Positions 12,285-26,600 of a stretch of DNA of 64,000 nt are shown in pieces; positions within the stretch are counted from its first letter, which is position 1; each line of letters starts with the position of its first letter. The stretch is from Rhabdornis inornatus. Lineage: Eukaryota; Chordata; Aves; Passeriformes; Rhabdornithidae. A program made the translations under genes and the position numbers. Under the pieces are notes generated by a model, which saw nothing but the letters and a program-made list of their open reading frames with translations, was not told the DNA's origin and did not search any database. Where the stretch lies: NCBI GenBank assembly GCA_013397075.1, contig VWZS01010175.1, positions 646,178 to 710,177 of the forward strand. The letters are read 5' to 3'.

Positions 12285-15200
12285 GTCCATATGAGCTGTG
12301 AATCCTCATTCTGAAGTGAGCAGGAGATATTTCTAGTTAAACATTTGCCCACAGCCCTTGTTCTTGTTTGTTTCTTCAATGCCCCACCTTTGTGCTACCC
12401 TTTCTGTGGGTTTTCTGCCCAGGATTAATCCCAGGATTAATCTATTTACATGTTTTAGATCAGAGCAGCAGCAGCTGATTGAAAAGCCTGATATTACTGC
12501 TATGGAGACCCAGTTGAGGAAAAAATACTAATTTTTTTATGTCACTCAGAATTGGAGGAAGATTGTGTGAATAGACTAAAAAGATAACCAATACATTAAA
12601 AAAAAGAGCACCTGTAACTTGATCCTGCACTTGAGGAGGTTGGGAAGTATGGACTCATTGCTAGGAATGCTGTGCCAGTACCTGAGAAAGCAAAGTGTTT
12701 GGGAGGAGAGCTTGTATCCTTAGTTTCTTAACCATTTTCCAACCTCTCCTCATGACCTCAACTAATTTTGCATTTTGCACAGTGTGTTCATTGAGGTGGC
12801 TGGGCTGTCTGCATGTATTTTTGGCTCTCTTTTCCCCAGGACTCTCTGATTCTGGTGGAGCATCATTCTTTCTCCCTCCTTTGCTCAGGCATCTGGCCTG
12901 AACATGGAGGCAGGTTTCTCTGCTGTTATCACAAATATTTTGGACAGCAGCAGACAGGCCTGCTAATTTTCATTCTGCTTGTACCTTTGCCTGCTTTCAG
13001 AAGAAAGAAGCTCAGTAGAGATCTCTGCTCCACATAGCTTTGTCAACACGCATGGGCAGAGCGTTGCTGAGGACTGTAACATCTGTAACAGCTGTGCACT
13101 TTTAGCATTTGCGTAAAGCTTCCTGCCTGCGGATATCATGTACATTTTGCATGAGAAAATAGTGTGAAGTGACTTACAGAAAGAACTAGAAAAATTATCT
13201 GAAAAATCACAAAAAACACCACCAAACCCCATGTTTCCTTTTTTGCTGGGCAAAGGGCTTTCCTGGATAACATAAATTGAAGTGTAATATGTTCTGTCTT
13301 GACAGAAGTCACTATGTATAATGCAAAGCTTAACTTTTGCATCTTGGTGCTCATTTCCTTAAAAGTGAGGCTCACTTCGAAAATGAGATTATTTCAACTC
13401 AACAACCAGTTGAAAGACAGGTAAAAATACAGAAATGTTGAAACAAGCACGTTAGAAAGCTGTAAGTTTTATTTTTGTTTTTTTCAAAGGCCAATTCAAA
13501 TTCTACTAAGTGCTTAGTGGGATATCACGATTTTATTTTTGTACCCTTGTTGTGAGTTACAACCCATAAGAGAATTTAAAATGACAGAACAATAAAGGTA
13601 TTTTTGTTGGTACATATTTAAAAGCAGCTGTCTATCCAATTTTCAAGTGAAATATTTCTGAAATTAATGATTTAATATAGAAAAGGTTTTTGTTTATATG
13701 TGCTAAATGATTTTTACATTCACTCCTTATATTCTTTCATGAGCCTTATGCTATATATACAGCCATTAATTAACTCCTAATATTGATTTTAATTTTGCCT
13801 GAAGATGAAAGAAATCTTGCAAAAATGTTGATAATATAGCTAAAACATAGATGAATAGGCAGGAGCTAAATGAGTATAAAAATTTCTTAAAATAAATTAA
13901 CTGTTTTCAGTCAGTTTCTGTGCTTAATAAACTTATAAAATTCAACCATGTGGTATATGGAATTAGTTCAATACAGTCCTACTTAATTCCATTTTGCATT
14001 AGCATAAAATCTTTGGGTTTCTTAATCTCAAAATTAAATTCCACTTTAAAATGAATTAAGATTTTTTGGCCAAAGAAAAAGCTATAGGAAAATTAAAGTG
14101 CATGACTCATAATCTCACGTCTAATATACACAAAATATTCCATTGAATTTAATTTTTATTGACTGCCACAGATAAGGAGGTTTGGCATTCTTGCTTTTGG
14201 TAAGTGAGGAAAAGATAATGCTAGGCTGAGAGAGGTTTGCTGAGGAGCATCCAAATTCTTGGTACTGTGCCTCTCTTCTCTGTGTCTTGCTGGTTTATGA
14301 CTATCTCTCATCTTTTTTTTTTTTTTTATTGAAGAATTACAATGTGACTTCTCAGGAAGGTATTCCATTGTAGAACTGAAATAAAAAATTAAACACTGAA
14401 GCTGTCAACACAATTATAATCTGTAATTATGATTATGTATTCAGATTGCTGGAGTGACTTGTTAAGAACCACAATCTCCATAAATAGGAGGATCTAGCAG
14501 AGTGCAGTGATGTAAAGCTGCTCTTGTCAAATGATTAACACAGAGAAACAGGCACCTCCAAAAAGTGATTCACTTGTGTATGGCCACCACGGGTCTACCA
14601 ACAGCAGAGTAAGAACAGGAACACATCTGGCATGGGGCTGACCCAGGCTCTTCACCACACCTGCAGCCACCCATCTGTGGAGCTGGTTACAGGGCCTCAG
14701 CTTCTCTGATGGAGACAGAAGTCACAAACCTCTCCTAATGCCAAACTGATGTGGTGACAGCATTGGTTTGGGAAGAGGAAGCTGGATGCTTGAGTTTCCA
14801 GAGGGATGCTGCATCCACTAGCTGGTCAGCAGCTAGCTGTGAACAGTAAAGTATTTTAAAAATATGGAGGTAAAAAGGGACAATAAGAGCACTGGTCAGA
14901 CAGTATTTACTCTACAGCACTTACAGACCAGGATGTCTATCTTCCTATGATACTATATATATTCTGGAGCAGAGCTGATTTCTATTTTTGCTACTTTTTT
15001 GTAAGGCATGTAAGGAAAAATAGCATGAGCACAGCTCATTAAAACAAATTCAAAAGCAGGAGTGCTTTGAATTTTATGTCTGCTTTAACAAATGCTCTCA
15101 GACATGTTTCTGTCAATTACCTCTTTCGTATAAATCAAGCAAGAATTGCATTTCCAATTCATACTCTGATATCTTAATGCATCAGATCTCATCATGATTC

Positions 15201-18129
15201 CTCTCATCAGAGACCAGAAATATTCCATGAGACCTACCTAACCTATGTCAAATAGGTTGTTCAGAAGTTCAGCAACTTGCTGAAACTCCCACAAATAATA
15301 GAAAGAATCATATTCTACTATTTTCGTGCAATGATTTCTGATAATTTATATATTTAAAAAGTTGCAAATGATTCATATTGCAAAAGAGTGACACTTGATG
15401 AGTATGTTTTGTGAGTTACTCATCTGTGCTAACTTAATATGCCATTTGATTAAAGTTATACGTTCACAGACTGTTAAAACAAGAATTTTAGTGTTAGGAA
15501 AAATAAACTTAACACGACATTAATTTTTAATACAATGTCTTGCTATTTTTTTTTCTGTGTGTAATTTTGCTGTGAAGAACCAAATTTTACAATTTTCCAG
15601 AGACTGTTGGTTTTTGTATGATTCATTTCACCTGACTTAAGATGTCTAGATTGCCTAAGCTTCTACAGCTAACAGAAAGGTCAATTCCAAAGCATCCAAG
15701 GTATTTAACCTTTAATCTTATGGATACTTCTCAAGATTACCTCGATTGCCTTGTGCTTTCTCTACACCTCAGTTAAATTTGATTTTTAGATGCAGTTTAA
15801 GTGCATTCCTGTGAAATTAATGAAATTAATTTTTCCCCCTGTTCTGCAGGAAGGCTTAATGTAGTCTCAGTTGTTTGAAGCTGCAAGAGCAGGATAAGTA
15901 ATATCCATGATGTGTTTGACTCTGAATCTCTATTCCTAAACCCACAATAGATAAGATGAGCTTATTTTCCTTGCACACTCTTCTAGGGGAGTTAATCTAT
16001 ATTCAAATGTAAGTTCAGTTTTCATACTGCTCCAATAAATAAAGCTCCTCTAGCATGGCTTTCATAAAGCTTATAGAGAAGCTGGGTCATTCAAGAGTGC
16101 CACGTGGGAGGACACATGTATATTCCAAAGGCTACATATATTCATCCCTAAATCATAGGAGAGAGAGAACTTCAGCAAATTATGTGAGAGAAAAAAAGCA
16201 GTCTTTCATTCCTTAATTTAGGCTTGATCTAAAGCTTTATGATGCTATATTGAGTCTTTTAATATGAGTTTAATGACAATCCAGACATAATTGAAGAAAA
16301 CTCATTGAACTGGAACTCAGTTTCTATTTTCCTGCACAGCAAGAGCTTACAAAGAAGATGAAAGGCCTCAAGTAGAAATTTATCTTAACTAAAAGCATTG
16401 TTTTCCCTTATTAGTGTTTAGTCCTCATTTTATTTCTTATAGCCTTTTCTACTATAATTGAAAAACTAATGAACATTAAGAAATAAATTTAAGTGATTGA
16501 CTCATTTTCTCATGGAAAAGGGATGGAGCTTTTCTTTAAGGATCTCTGTTTGTCTTTGAAAACTGAGTGCTGTAACTACTGAGCTTACAGTTGTTGAAAT
16601 AACCCTGATCTTTGAATTGTTACAAATCAGCCTTCAAGCAATTGGAACTCCTTGCTCATATTGATACAATATCTATTTACTGTGAGTTCAATTAAGAGAC
16701 AAAATTAGAGGAGACGAGATCCAGTTTCCTGTTTTTCAAAAGTTTAATGTATTTCAATACCATAAGGGTAACTGGCAACCTTTAATTCCAGAACATGTTT
16801 TCCAATGATTTTGCTGCTGCACACCAACTGTATCAATTTATGTTCCAATTTGATATAGTGACAGAGGTTGATTTTTTATAGACATAACTAAATAAAGTGT
16901 TCACTAAGGTTTGTAAATTCATAGACACTTCACAATATATAAATTTATTTTGTCAAGAGTAGCTAACCCACATTATCGAACAATATTTTATAGTACAGGG
17001 TCTGTTGACCCACACTGGACTTTGATGTTATGAAAAGTGCAGCAATGGCTGTCATGAGGTGTTATAAGGCAGTCATTATGCTTTGTAACATCAAATCATC
17101 TTTCTGGATATAATTTCTCCATTGTTCTGTTTTCTACTAGTGAACCAGGGACTGTATGCATATCCACATCCATTGCTAGTAAAAGGAATAACAAAATAGT
17201 GCATTATTCTAGGTTTATGCAGACCTATCCTTGGTGCTGTAAATGAAGTTATATCAATACAAATCTAGTTTATCACCACCAGTTGAAAATGCATTCTCTC
17301 CTATTAATGATAAGATTCTGTGTATATTGAACATGTATTATGTATATTGAACTGATCTTAGTTTTATCTAACAATAATTAACAGTCCCTGAATACTCTTT
17401 AAAATTCTGATTATCTGCTTGTTTTAAATTTTAATATTTCACATCACTAGACTTATTTTATATACTCATTATATTGGGATAGTAATTGTTCGTGCTGAGA
17501 AGTATATGAAAAGATTAATGGGTTGTGACTCAGAACCTGCTGAGGCTTCAAGCAAAATAATTTATGCATTCTTAACACACTTAACTTCGAATTTACTCCC
17601 CAGCAAAAACTATTATCTAAGGTGAAAGCATTCATTGACTTGTAATGGTAATAATGCTATCTAGATGTACGGGTAATAATATGCATATTATTGGTATTGA
17701 GGATAAGATAAAGGCAGCAAAAAATCAAAGTAGGTTGAGGCTAACCATAAAGGTCAATGGGAAAGAGACAGTCATACAAATACATCAGTGGTGAAAATTA
17801 CTGAGGAGAAAGTAGATCTATTAAAAGAATAAAGTAGTGTAGGCAATTAAATAAATGGTAAAAAATTGCTGCCATGTTATTTTTATTTGAAAATTTTCTT
17901 CAGAAAAGAAGTAATATGAGTAATTAGCGAGGAAAAATTGCCTGCAAAGGTAAGGTTGATCATGTGCAAATTAGTCATCCAAGATGCTGTGCTGCTCACA
18001 ATGATAATATTTCTGTTTAAAATGTGGAAGAGATTTTCAAAGCTGTGAAGGACAAATGGTGTCCTACTCTCTGCAAGTTAGTCAAGAGCCTCGTGACTGC
18101 ATGTTTTGCTATGGTCACTAAATGCAACA
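12285..18129. other. Unique AT-rich non-coding DNA
   Basis: No gene, RNA gene or repeat recognised. A somewhat less AT-rich patch lies at about 14500-14840 and matches no element I know. A run of about 16 T sits near 14312-14327. Confidence 0.55.
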
Positions 18130-18516
18130 TCAGTTGTCTTTTCAGCCTAGAGAAGAAGAGGTCCAGGAAGGTCTTATCACAGTTTCAAGTACTTAAAGGG
18201 CAGCTACAAAGATGACAGAGGCTCTGTCTTCACAAGAAGCCATAGGGAGTAGATAAGGAGCATGGGTACAAGTTGCATTAAGAGAGGTTCTATCTTGATA
18301 TAATATGGAAATTTTTTACACTGGCAACAATCGATCACTGGAATGACTTCCCTAGGGATGTGGTGAAGTCCTCATCACTGGAGATTTTCAGTACGTGACT
18401 AGAGAGGATGCTAAATAATCCCAGCCCAGCCCCCTCTTCCATCAAAGTTGGACCAGATGGTTTTCCAAGGTCTCTTCAGAGAGAGGGCTATTCTCTGGTT
18501 TTATGATTTTATTTCT
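18130..18516 (+). mobile_element. CR1 LINE 3' fragment, plus orientation
   Basis: The CR1 block TTCAGCCTAGAGAAGAAGAG occurs at 18141 and CAAGTACTTAAAGGGCAGCTAC at 18186. CACTGGAATGACTTCCCTAGGGATGTGGTGAAGTCC follows at 18336 and the GGACCAGATGGTTTTCCAAGG block at 18450. The copy ends with TTTTATGATTTTAT at about 18503-18516, corresponding to the ATTCTATGATTCTAT terminus. It is 5'-truncated, has stops in every frame and is non-functional. It faces the CR1 at 20152-20662, about 1.6 kb away in opposite orientation. Confidence 0.9.
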
Positions 18517-20151
18517 TAGGAATCATGGAAAATGAAGAGCAGTAAGAAAAAACTAAAGGCACAGATAGGTAGTCTCCTTCTTCCTTTTTCTTTTTAAAAA
18601 TAGAAATAAGTGAACAGCGTGGACATATGAGTCCCACACATGTGACTTCCATTTCTGCAATATAGGAACCAATGCTCTAGAGTGAGAACCACAAACAACT
18701 TGAAGAGAGTAAGGTTCTGGTAAGCAAGCAGCATGGAATTTTAGAGTAATTTTATTTTGTAAACTACATTTATTTCTTGCACAGTATTTGTGGGCAAAGC
18801 CTTCTTCTTTTATAAAATTATGCTGACCAGCAAAGTTCACAGCTGAAAAAAAATATTTCAGTCACAGAGGATGGAAGAGTTGTGATGTGAGAAGTAAGTC
18901 TTCTTTCATTATGCCATACTATTTTAAAGAGCTTATTTTAAGGTATCTCTCAGTAAATTAGCTTTTGTCATTTGAATATGTGCTTCCAACATCTTAACAC
19001 TGATTGCAGTGCCTGCAGTGTGTACCCACATCTTGGTCTCAAGGGAATATTTATCTGTCTCTCCCATGCCTTGTGGTAGCTGTATGTATGCACTACATTT
19101 ACAGCCCTGCTCTGGATGTGAGTCTAGCTGGGAATCTCTCTGAGGGGAGAAGAAGAATTGTTACATAAATCAGCTCCAATCACACCCAAGGGCTTCATTC
19201 TGAATCGATCCAGAAACTAACACAACCCTCTAGATACATTAATGATGTCTTGTCTTCTTATTCTCAGGCGTTTCACAACTGCACCACCAAAAGTGTTGCC
19301 CCAGTAGTCAGAGTCTGCAGCCAAATGACTCTGCTGAGAACAAGACAGTAGCCTGTTCTGAAAAACAGGATCTCATTCCATGACAATTCACCTTCCTGCA
19401 GCTCAGTGTAAGCTTTCAGAAAGAATCTATGAAAAGATTTAGAAGGATACAAAGGATTCTGGGGGAGAAAATATTTAAGTAATTTTGACTATTTAACTTA
19501 GGAGAAGTAAAAAAGCTGGATAGACATATGTATTACACAGAAGGTAAATTTTGGATCATATAGCATTCTTTGCTGTTTGCCCCTTCTCATGGTGGTAAAA
19601 CAACAACTGGTAAGGAGCAGTCTAAGTGAGGCAAGGGGGTTGTAACATGGGCGTTCTATGGCATGCATTTCTGCTTTTGAGTGTTGCTTTCAGGAAACCT
19701 GGGAGTATGTTATGTACGAGGCACACACAGCTAGCCTGACACACTGGGATTCACTTGAGCAACTGCCTGTGAGCTGCACAGATGGTCAGAACACATACAG
19801 TATGCTTTACGTGTTCTGGATGCATTGCACTGATTGCATATGCTTGGCAGTCTGTTATTCAAAACATTTAAACACTTGGCCACTGATCAAAGTTGCAGCT
19901 ACTGCTCAGGCCAGGTCAGTGACGTTCTGTAGTCCTGGAGTAGTTCTTGTCTCACTGGTCTTAAAGGAAGGGTTAAGCCAACTTTTCTGCTTTTCCCTCA
20001 CAGTAGCATGACATGGTTGTGAGTAATAAGAACCTGTGGATTCCACTGCTTCAAATCATAACGGGCTGGGGGGAGGCCAAGTGCATTTGAAAAATCAAAA
20101 CAAATTTGCATGTGAGGAAAACAAAGTTGCATATGTGTGCATTGTCACATG
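18517..20151. other. Mostly unique non-coding DNA
   Basis: No gene recognised. A stretch at about 19430-19625 vaguely follows the order of CR1 blocks, but too loosely for a firm call. The open frame at 19658-20011 has no family resemblance and sits in a slightly less AT-rich patch. Confidence 0.5.
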
Positions 20152-20662
20152 GACTCACAGAACCAAGTGAATCTGTAAAGACAGAATGGGTCGGGTTGGA
20201 AGTGACCACATTGGATCAAATGGTCCAACCTCCCTGCTCAAGCAGAGTCATCCTAGAGTACATGGCACAGGATTGCATCCAAAAAGTACTTGAATAACTC
20301 CACTGAGGGAGACTCCATAATCTCTCTGGACAATCTGTTCCAGTGCATGGTCATTCACACAGTAAAGCAGTTCTTCCTTATGTTCAGGTGGAACTTCCTG
20401 TGCAGCAGCTTCTGCCTGTTGCCTCTTGTCCTATTTCTTGACACTGCCAAGAAGGGCCTGGCTCCATCCTCTTCACACCCACGCTTTCGATATTTAGAGA
20501 AAGGACTTCTCTGAGTAGCCTCTTCGTGAGACTAAACAGGCCCAGCTCCCTCAGCCTTTCCTTGTAAGAGACATTCTCCAGACCCTTGACCAACTTATTA
20601 GCCCTCTGCTGGACCTGCTCCAGGAACTCCATGTCTCCCTTGTGCTGTGGAGCCCAGAACTC
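20152..20662 (-). mobile_element. CR1 LINE 3' fragment, minus orientation
   Basis: On the plus strand this reads as the reverse complement of a CR1. The 3' terminus comes first (GGGTCGGGTTGGAAGTGACC at 20189), followed by CTCCACTGAGGGAGACTCC at 20298 and TTCTTCCTTATGTTCAGGTGG at 20371. The block CCCAGCTCCCTCAGCCTTTCC then occurs at 20540, with CTGCTGGACCTGCTCCAGG at 20606. The minus strand of about 20460-20632 is still readable as the last part of the CR1 reverse-transcriptase ORF (residues MEFLEQVQQRANKLVKGLEN, then RLRELGLFSLTKRLL). The frame then decays. It is among the better preserved CR1 copies in the window, and no host function is implied. Confidence 0.93.
20384..20632 (-). pseudogene. 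Decayed C-terminal end of CR1 ORF2
   Basis: This minus-strand open frame of about 82 codons lies entirely inside the CR1 fragment. Its first half resembles the segment after the RT domain of CR1 ORF2 (pattern EFLEQVQQRANKLVKGLE, then YKERLRELGLFSL). The second half no longer matches well and ends at a stop well before the CR1 3' terminus. No catalytic residues remain, because endonuclease and RT cores are absent through 5' truncation. It should not be annotated as a host gene. Confidence 0.75.
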
Positions 20663-23600
20663 TCTTTCACTTTATTTTACGTACTAGGCAATGACATTAC
20701 TATATCTGTATCTGTACAGGAAAATGCAAAAGGACACTCAAAGTGACATTCCAGAGGTTGGTACCTCCCCCAGCAACCACAAGAGTACTGTAAGACAACT
20801 TTAGACCCCAAACATCATTCCCTTAGCTAAGTACTGGAAGTAATGAGGGTGAATCTGATAAGATATGAATAAAAAACCTCTTGTAGTTAAAGTAGAAAAG
20901 ATTTAATTTTTAAAAAGGAAATATGGAACAAAGAAAGAGTCCTTTATTCTCTGTGTATAGGAATAAACAGAGAATATTCCATGTGCAAACATGGATGCCT
21001 TTTTATGATGCTCTGAAGCTCTTAGAAATGGCCTCAGTTGGGCACATTGAGGTGAATCACTGCTATCCTGAAAAACTTTGGGGTTAATGTAGTGTAAAAT
21101 AGTGAATGTTATTCATCAGTTGACTTGATAAATTTCATTCTGATTTATTTATAGCACATAGAGAATGAGGATTAAAGTACCTAACACTGTAACTGAACTC
21201 AAGTCCTTTTCAAAATCCCTGTGAGAAATACACCACTGTGCCTTTTATCTATTGTGATATAATCTTTTATTATATCTCTGCTGCACTTCGCAGTTCTTTA
21301 TTCTTTCTTCCCTGTACAACTATTTACTGTTCAGAATTACTTCAGGTGCCTTTCTGAATAAAAGTATCCTGGCTCTCGTGAAAAAAGAAAAAAAAAACCT
21401 CATAGAAAATTGTCACATGTGTAAGGCACGTTAAAGACAGATAGTGAGGCAATCAACACATCAAACATATTGTTATGGGTATCATTCAAATCAAGTATTT
21501 AAATATTCCTAAATTAATAATGAATACAACTCCTAAAACTAGGAATTAAGGTAAATAATATTGCAAAATCACTTTTATTACCTGTGATTGTCCCCACTTT
21601 GAGTTCATTAGCATTTTAATGATAAACTTGTATTTCAATAATTATTTTTTTCCTTCTTAATTCTAAAGAACACTTGATTTTGAAGACCGGTGATTAAAGG
21701 AATTATGACTTTTGTTATAAGGACTAATTCTTCAACTCTTCCTGTAATTACAAGAATGAAGGCTTGGCCATGGCAATTTTCGTAAAGGTCAGACTATTTC
21801 TCAGCCTAAGAGCACTGCTTTACTGGATACCTTCATTTATGTTTTTTGAAACAAGCTTTGTTCAAAAAGTCACTGCTTGTCTCTCCCTCTCCGACATATT
21901 ATGCAAAATGCTTGAAAAGGGCAAATTAAAGAACTGCTTCAAAAGAGCTAAATATACAATAAAAGTGGATTTTTATTCTGCCTTGTTCTGAGGAAGATTT
22001 TGCCTCCCCTAGCACTAATTTGAGAGGTGGCCAACAGTCCTTACAAGATATGGGATTCCCATGCTCTATCCTAGACATAATATTTAATACTTTACAGTTA
22101 TCCATCTGTATTTTAAGAAAAAAATTAATTTGGTGTTTTGAGCATCTTAATTTGCTGAACCACTTATCCTAGGATAGCTTGATCAAATACATTTTTTATC
22201 AGTTCTATCCTTCTAATCAGATCTCTGGATCAGAATGTTCCAGAGCTGACTTTTTATGGGGTTACCAGCAGTTCTGGCTTTTGCCCACATGTAGAGGAAC
22301 AATGAAATTATCTACATCTTTGCTTTCTTTGTATGATGACAATTATAATTTGAAACTTAAGACTATTCATCACATCTGGGATTCAATCCTGCATGAAGCT
22401 GTGCTTATCTTAAAAACTGATTTTTCCTTCAATGCCTATTGGCCATGGTTCTTAGAGTGTTTGACATCTGATAGAAAATGGTTAGCTTTATACAGATGGG
22501 GAAAGAAGGCTGCATACGACAGTATCCCATAGGACAGTTGTTAATTGCCATCTATACTTTTATGTCTTTACTGAACATATATAAATCCCTTTGCATAGGT
22601 AAATTTATTAGAAGGTGACCTGCTAAGTTTTTAATTAAAAAAATTAAGTTCTGCAGTCCCCCACTGTCCCCTTTTTACGATCTTCAGGTAAGGGAAAATA
22701 ATGCATCAGGGATTCATAATATCATAATTACCTTTTAAATGCAAAATTAACACCTGAATTGTCTGAAAACCAAAGAGTTCCTTATAAAAGATAAATGAAT
22801 AACTACATAAATGACCCCATTTAAGACCAGCAAAAGGAAAAATGGCATAAAATTATATCTTTATATATTTAAACACCAAAACTGTCAATTTATCTATCTA
22901 TACAGCAGAATATTTTGATATGAACACTCAGAACATCTGAGATGAAAAAATTTATGAACTCTGAATCCTTTTGTGGAGTCTTGCTCAAAATCTCAGAAAA
23001 CAAACAGTGGAAAAAGGATTTGTTGACATCATTAAATTTTTGATCTGTCTTTACAATATATTTTTATTATTTACATGCTGTTCTGTGCTGCAAATATTGT
23101 TTATGTATTTATTATTCTTTAAGAAATAAAGCAGAGCTTGTGGAACATAGAACAGAAACCAGATTTTTTTTCAGCTTGGATGTAGAGGAAAATCTGCACT
23201 TATTTATTATATCCCTGGATTTGTGCATATAGTGTTTCTTTTTTGTACAGTCTTTCAGCTGAAGTGAAAGGCTAAAAAATAATCTCATTTTAATCTTCAT
23301 CATAGCAAAGAGTAGGGTACTTGAACCTTCTTAAGAGAAGAAACACCTGGAGCACAGGTTTTGCCACTTGTAGATCGGTTCTACACATGCCTATTCTTCG
23401 TTTCTAATCTTCCTGGGTCAAATTGATCATGCCTCTTTAATACCTGATAAAACATCTTAGAGACCTGTCTCTAGTGACCTGAACTAGTCAGGCCAGCTGA
23501 AACAAAGGTATTGTGGAGAGTGACTGGCTGCATTGAAGCAGATGCTGAAAACTGGCTTGAAATGCTTTTGCTTACTTGTCATATAGGCAGCAAACATTTC

Positions 23601-26600
23601 TCATAGCTCAGATTGCTACCAGTAGAAAAGGGAACACTTCGATATTTAATACCCTAGTCTTTATTTTGGCTCTTTGCTGGTGAAACATTAAAGTCTCTGA
23701 CTTTTTCTTTTTTCCAAGCTTATCTCCAGACAAATAAGTCAAGACAGAATTTCAAGATAACAGAATTTGGGTGGAATCTTCCATTTTATTTGGCAAATAA
23801 ATTGTGATAGTTGAAGTTTGCTGGCTCTGTGTGTGCATACATTTTATGAGAGAGGAAAGGGAGGTGGCTAAGTAGCAGGACCCTGGCTTGCTTCCATGGT
23901 AAAGCAGGAGGTAAATCTGGTACTGTCCAATTGATTTGCTCAAAGCATTTGCTGGAAATGGCTGCTGTCTTTCTATATATTACATAGCATGAACCTTGTG
24001 TATTTGTCAGAAAGATTATTCTGGGTTTTCACAGTGCAGCAGGAGTTCTTTCCAAAAACAACTGTCCTAGGTCTCCAAAGCAGATGGTGTCACCAAATTT
24101 TGATTGTGGGCTCTCACTAATTTTGTTTTGCGTTAAGTAATAAATATTATTCCAAAACAGGTGATTGAATAGGGGTGATAAAAAAAACAAACACGTTAAA
24201 ATGTTGTAAACTAAAACCCTTTTTGTCAGGAAAGTGATCAGATAAAAAATCAGGAGTAATATAGGCATAATATGACTCTTTTTGAAACCAAAGAAGTGGA
24301 GATCAAATTCAATTAATGTTCTCTTTCTCCCTTTTGGTTTCTTAATATTTTTCAAAGAATTCACCCTAAATACACAAGAGATGAGAAGACCTGTTTTGAA
24401 TGTCGTGAAAATTAGCCAGGGGTGGGATATGCATTAGTAAGTTTCTGTGCAGGAAATTCCCTAGTTATGAATATTTCTAATGGAGGCAGTGATTGCTGAA
24501 AAACAGCAAAATGGAATTTCAAGAACAACTATGGCTTGGTTAAGGATTTGAAAGAAACAAATGCAGAACAAAGAAGTAAAATGGCTTTACATGTCTAGCT
24601 TCTCCAGATGCCAATTAAAAATGCCTATAAAATACGTATAATGCAGTTACTTGTAACAACTGAAAGTACTGTTCCAGAAAAGTTTACGATGATTTAAAGT
24701 GGTGTTCCTGCAATTGCTTCTTCTCTCCTGTACTTGTTCTTGCATTTCTGACCCTGCTTTGCAGTCTCTGACACTCTTTTGTCCTTAGTTGTGGTTATTT
24801 CAGAGAACTAAGCTAGAAAAAAGCCAATCTCTGGGTGGCAAAAGAACACACTGTCAAAGGCTAGAATGATAAACAAAGTGCTGGGAAGGAGGAAGATCAT
24901 CTTGGAATAATCTAATTAATTAAATTATGGTTTAGTTTTATTAAAACACCTAGGATTAATTACTGACACACATCGTCTTTAGGAAGCCTCATCACCCAGT
25001 ATACATTAAACTTTAAAAAGCAAATGTAAACATGATGTGGAGAAAAATCCCACATGGTTGTGAAAAAATAGCTATGCTTTTTCACAATTTTTATTAACTT
25101 TTATTAATAGAAAAGATGATAAACTGTAAGCAAGATTTAGATATTTCTCACCACTAGAAAACTGGTGGAGGAATTGAAATTAGGAAGAAACATTCTGCTC
25201 TAAAACTGTCATTAATTATAATTTTTGTATTATTAATAAAGACATTTTAAAAAATAAAACACTGTGGGAAAAAAACTTTAAAAAAATCCTACACTGAAGA
25301 GACCATTCCATTGATTATTAATTATTATAACTGTTCTTATTTGCTTACATTTAGAGATTTGTTTAAATAAAATAAGTCTTCCCAGTCCTGGGCATTAACA
25401 TATTTATTTTATGTGAACAGCTTGCACCCATTTCTTCTTACTAGAAATGTAATACAGCATCTAGTATTTAAAGCATTCAGTGAAAACTAGTCATGGAGTT
25501 GAATTAAGTTATTCTGGATATATACTTGTATAATGGATTGCCAATGAACACAAAGAGCTTGGAATTCAGCCACTAAAATCCATCTGCAGAGCATTAATTT
25601 AGTTCCTAAAGGGGAAACCTGGGAACTCCTACCAAGAGGGAGTCAGATGATTCTGTGTGAATGAAGGCAACTGAGAAATGATTGATTGTGCTGTCCTTGA
25701 AAGGAAGGACTTATAGCTCTATTATACATCTTTGAGATGGCAAGAATTTAGAATTTTCTTGTGAATAAAATTTAAATATTTCTTTAGTTGCAGTTGCATG
25801 CAGGGAACCACTGGCAAACTCAGATAATTTAGATGTTTGTAAGCAAAAGACTTGCCATTTCTATCTGTTCTTTTTCTTTGGTTATCTGAGTACTTCAGGG
25901 CTGCTCCCCTTCTGACTTTTCCCTGCTGCTGTGCTCAAGGCACCTTGAAGGGTATCTCAGGCAGGGGTTCAATGCCAGCTACCTGGAAGATTCCCAGCAG
26001 GAGTTATTTGGAGTGGTGACATGCATACTAGAAAGTAGGGCTTGAGTAGAAACCTAATTAATTTATTTTAAGACTACAAAAATTGCCATATATTAAGCCA
26101 TTAACTTAGGAGAAGTCAATAATCTCACTTTATTGGAATCTCCAGGCACCATTTGTTTTATTCCAGATACAGTCACTTGCTTATTGTTTGTATGGCAATG
26201 AAAAGTGTCCATGTTTAGTTTTACCTCTTTCCTTTGGTCTCTAAGATTTAGTGTTTCATCTAGGCTCCATGAACAGCCTCAGAAAATGATCCAGTAAAAA
26301 ACAAAGTAAATCATATGTTGAGTAAATATTTTGTTCAATAGACTTCAGGCATGTTTGTCAAGACAACATGCTAAATTCCTCTGACACAGAGTTTTAGCAA
26401 CCCAAAAACTCATCAGCAGAAGAGCCGTTACAACTTCTCATCAAATATGTTCTGATACAATCAAATTCAGATTTGCAGCTGAATATTCCACCTTGCTGCC
26501 ACTGGAAGTATGAAGCATTAGTCATCAAGACTGATGCAGAGAAAAGCGAATAGATTCTGTAAGTTAGAATATTCACAGATTTTCCACATTACCATATGCA

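Noticed and set aside
12064..12379. Minus-strand frames rich in phenylalanine
   Set aside because: They are translations of the poly(A)/(CAAAAA)n tract and have no protein meaning.
19430..19625. Possible CR1 fragment in plus orientation
   Set aside because: Block order vaguely follows CR1 (GACTATTTAACTTAGGAGAAG, then TTCTCATGGTGG), but similarity is too weak to claim by eye.
22179..22532. 117-codon plus-strand open frame
   Set aside because: No family resemblance, no splice or promoter context, and a length unremarkable for random sequence.
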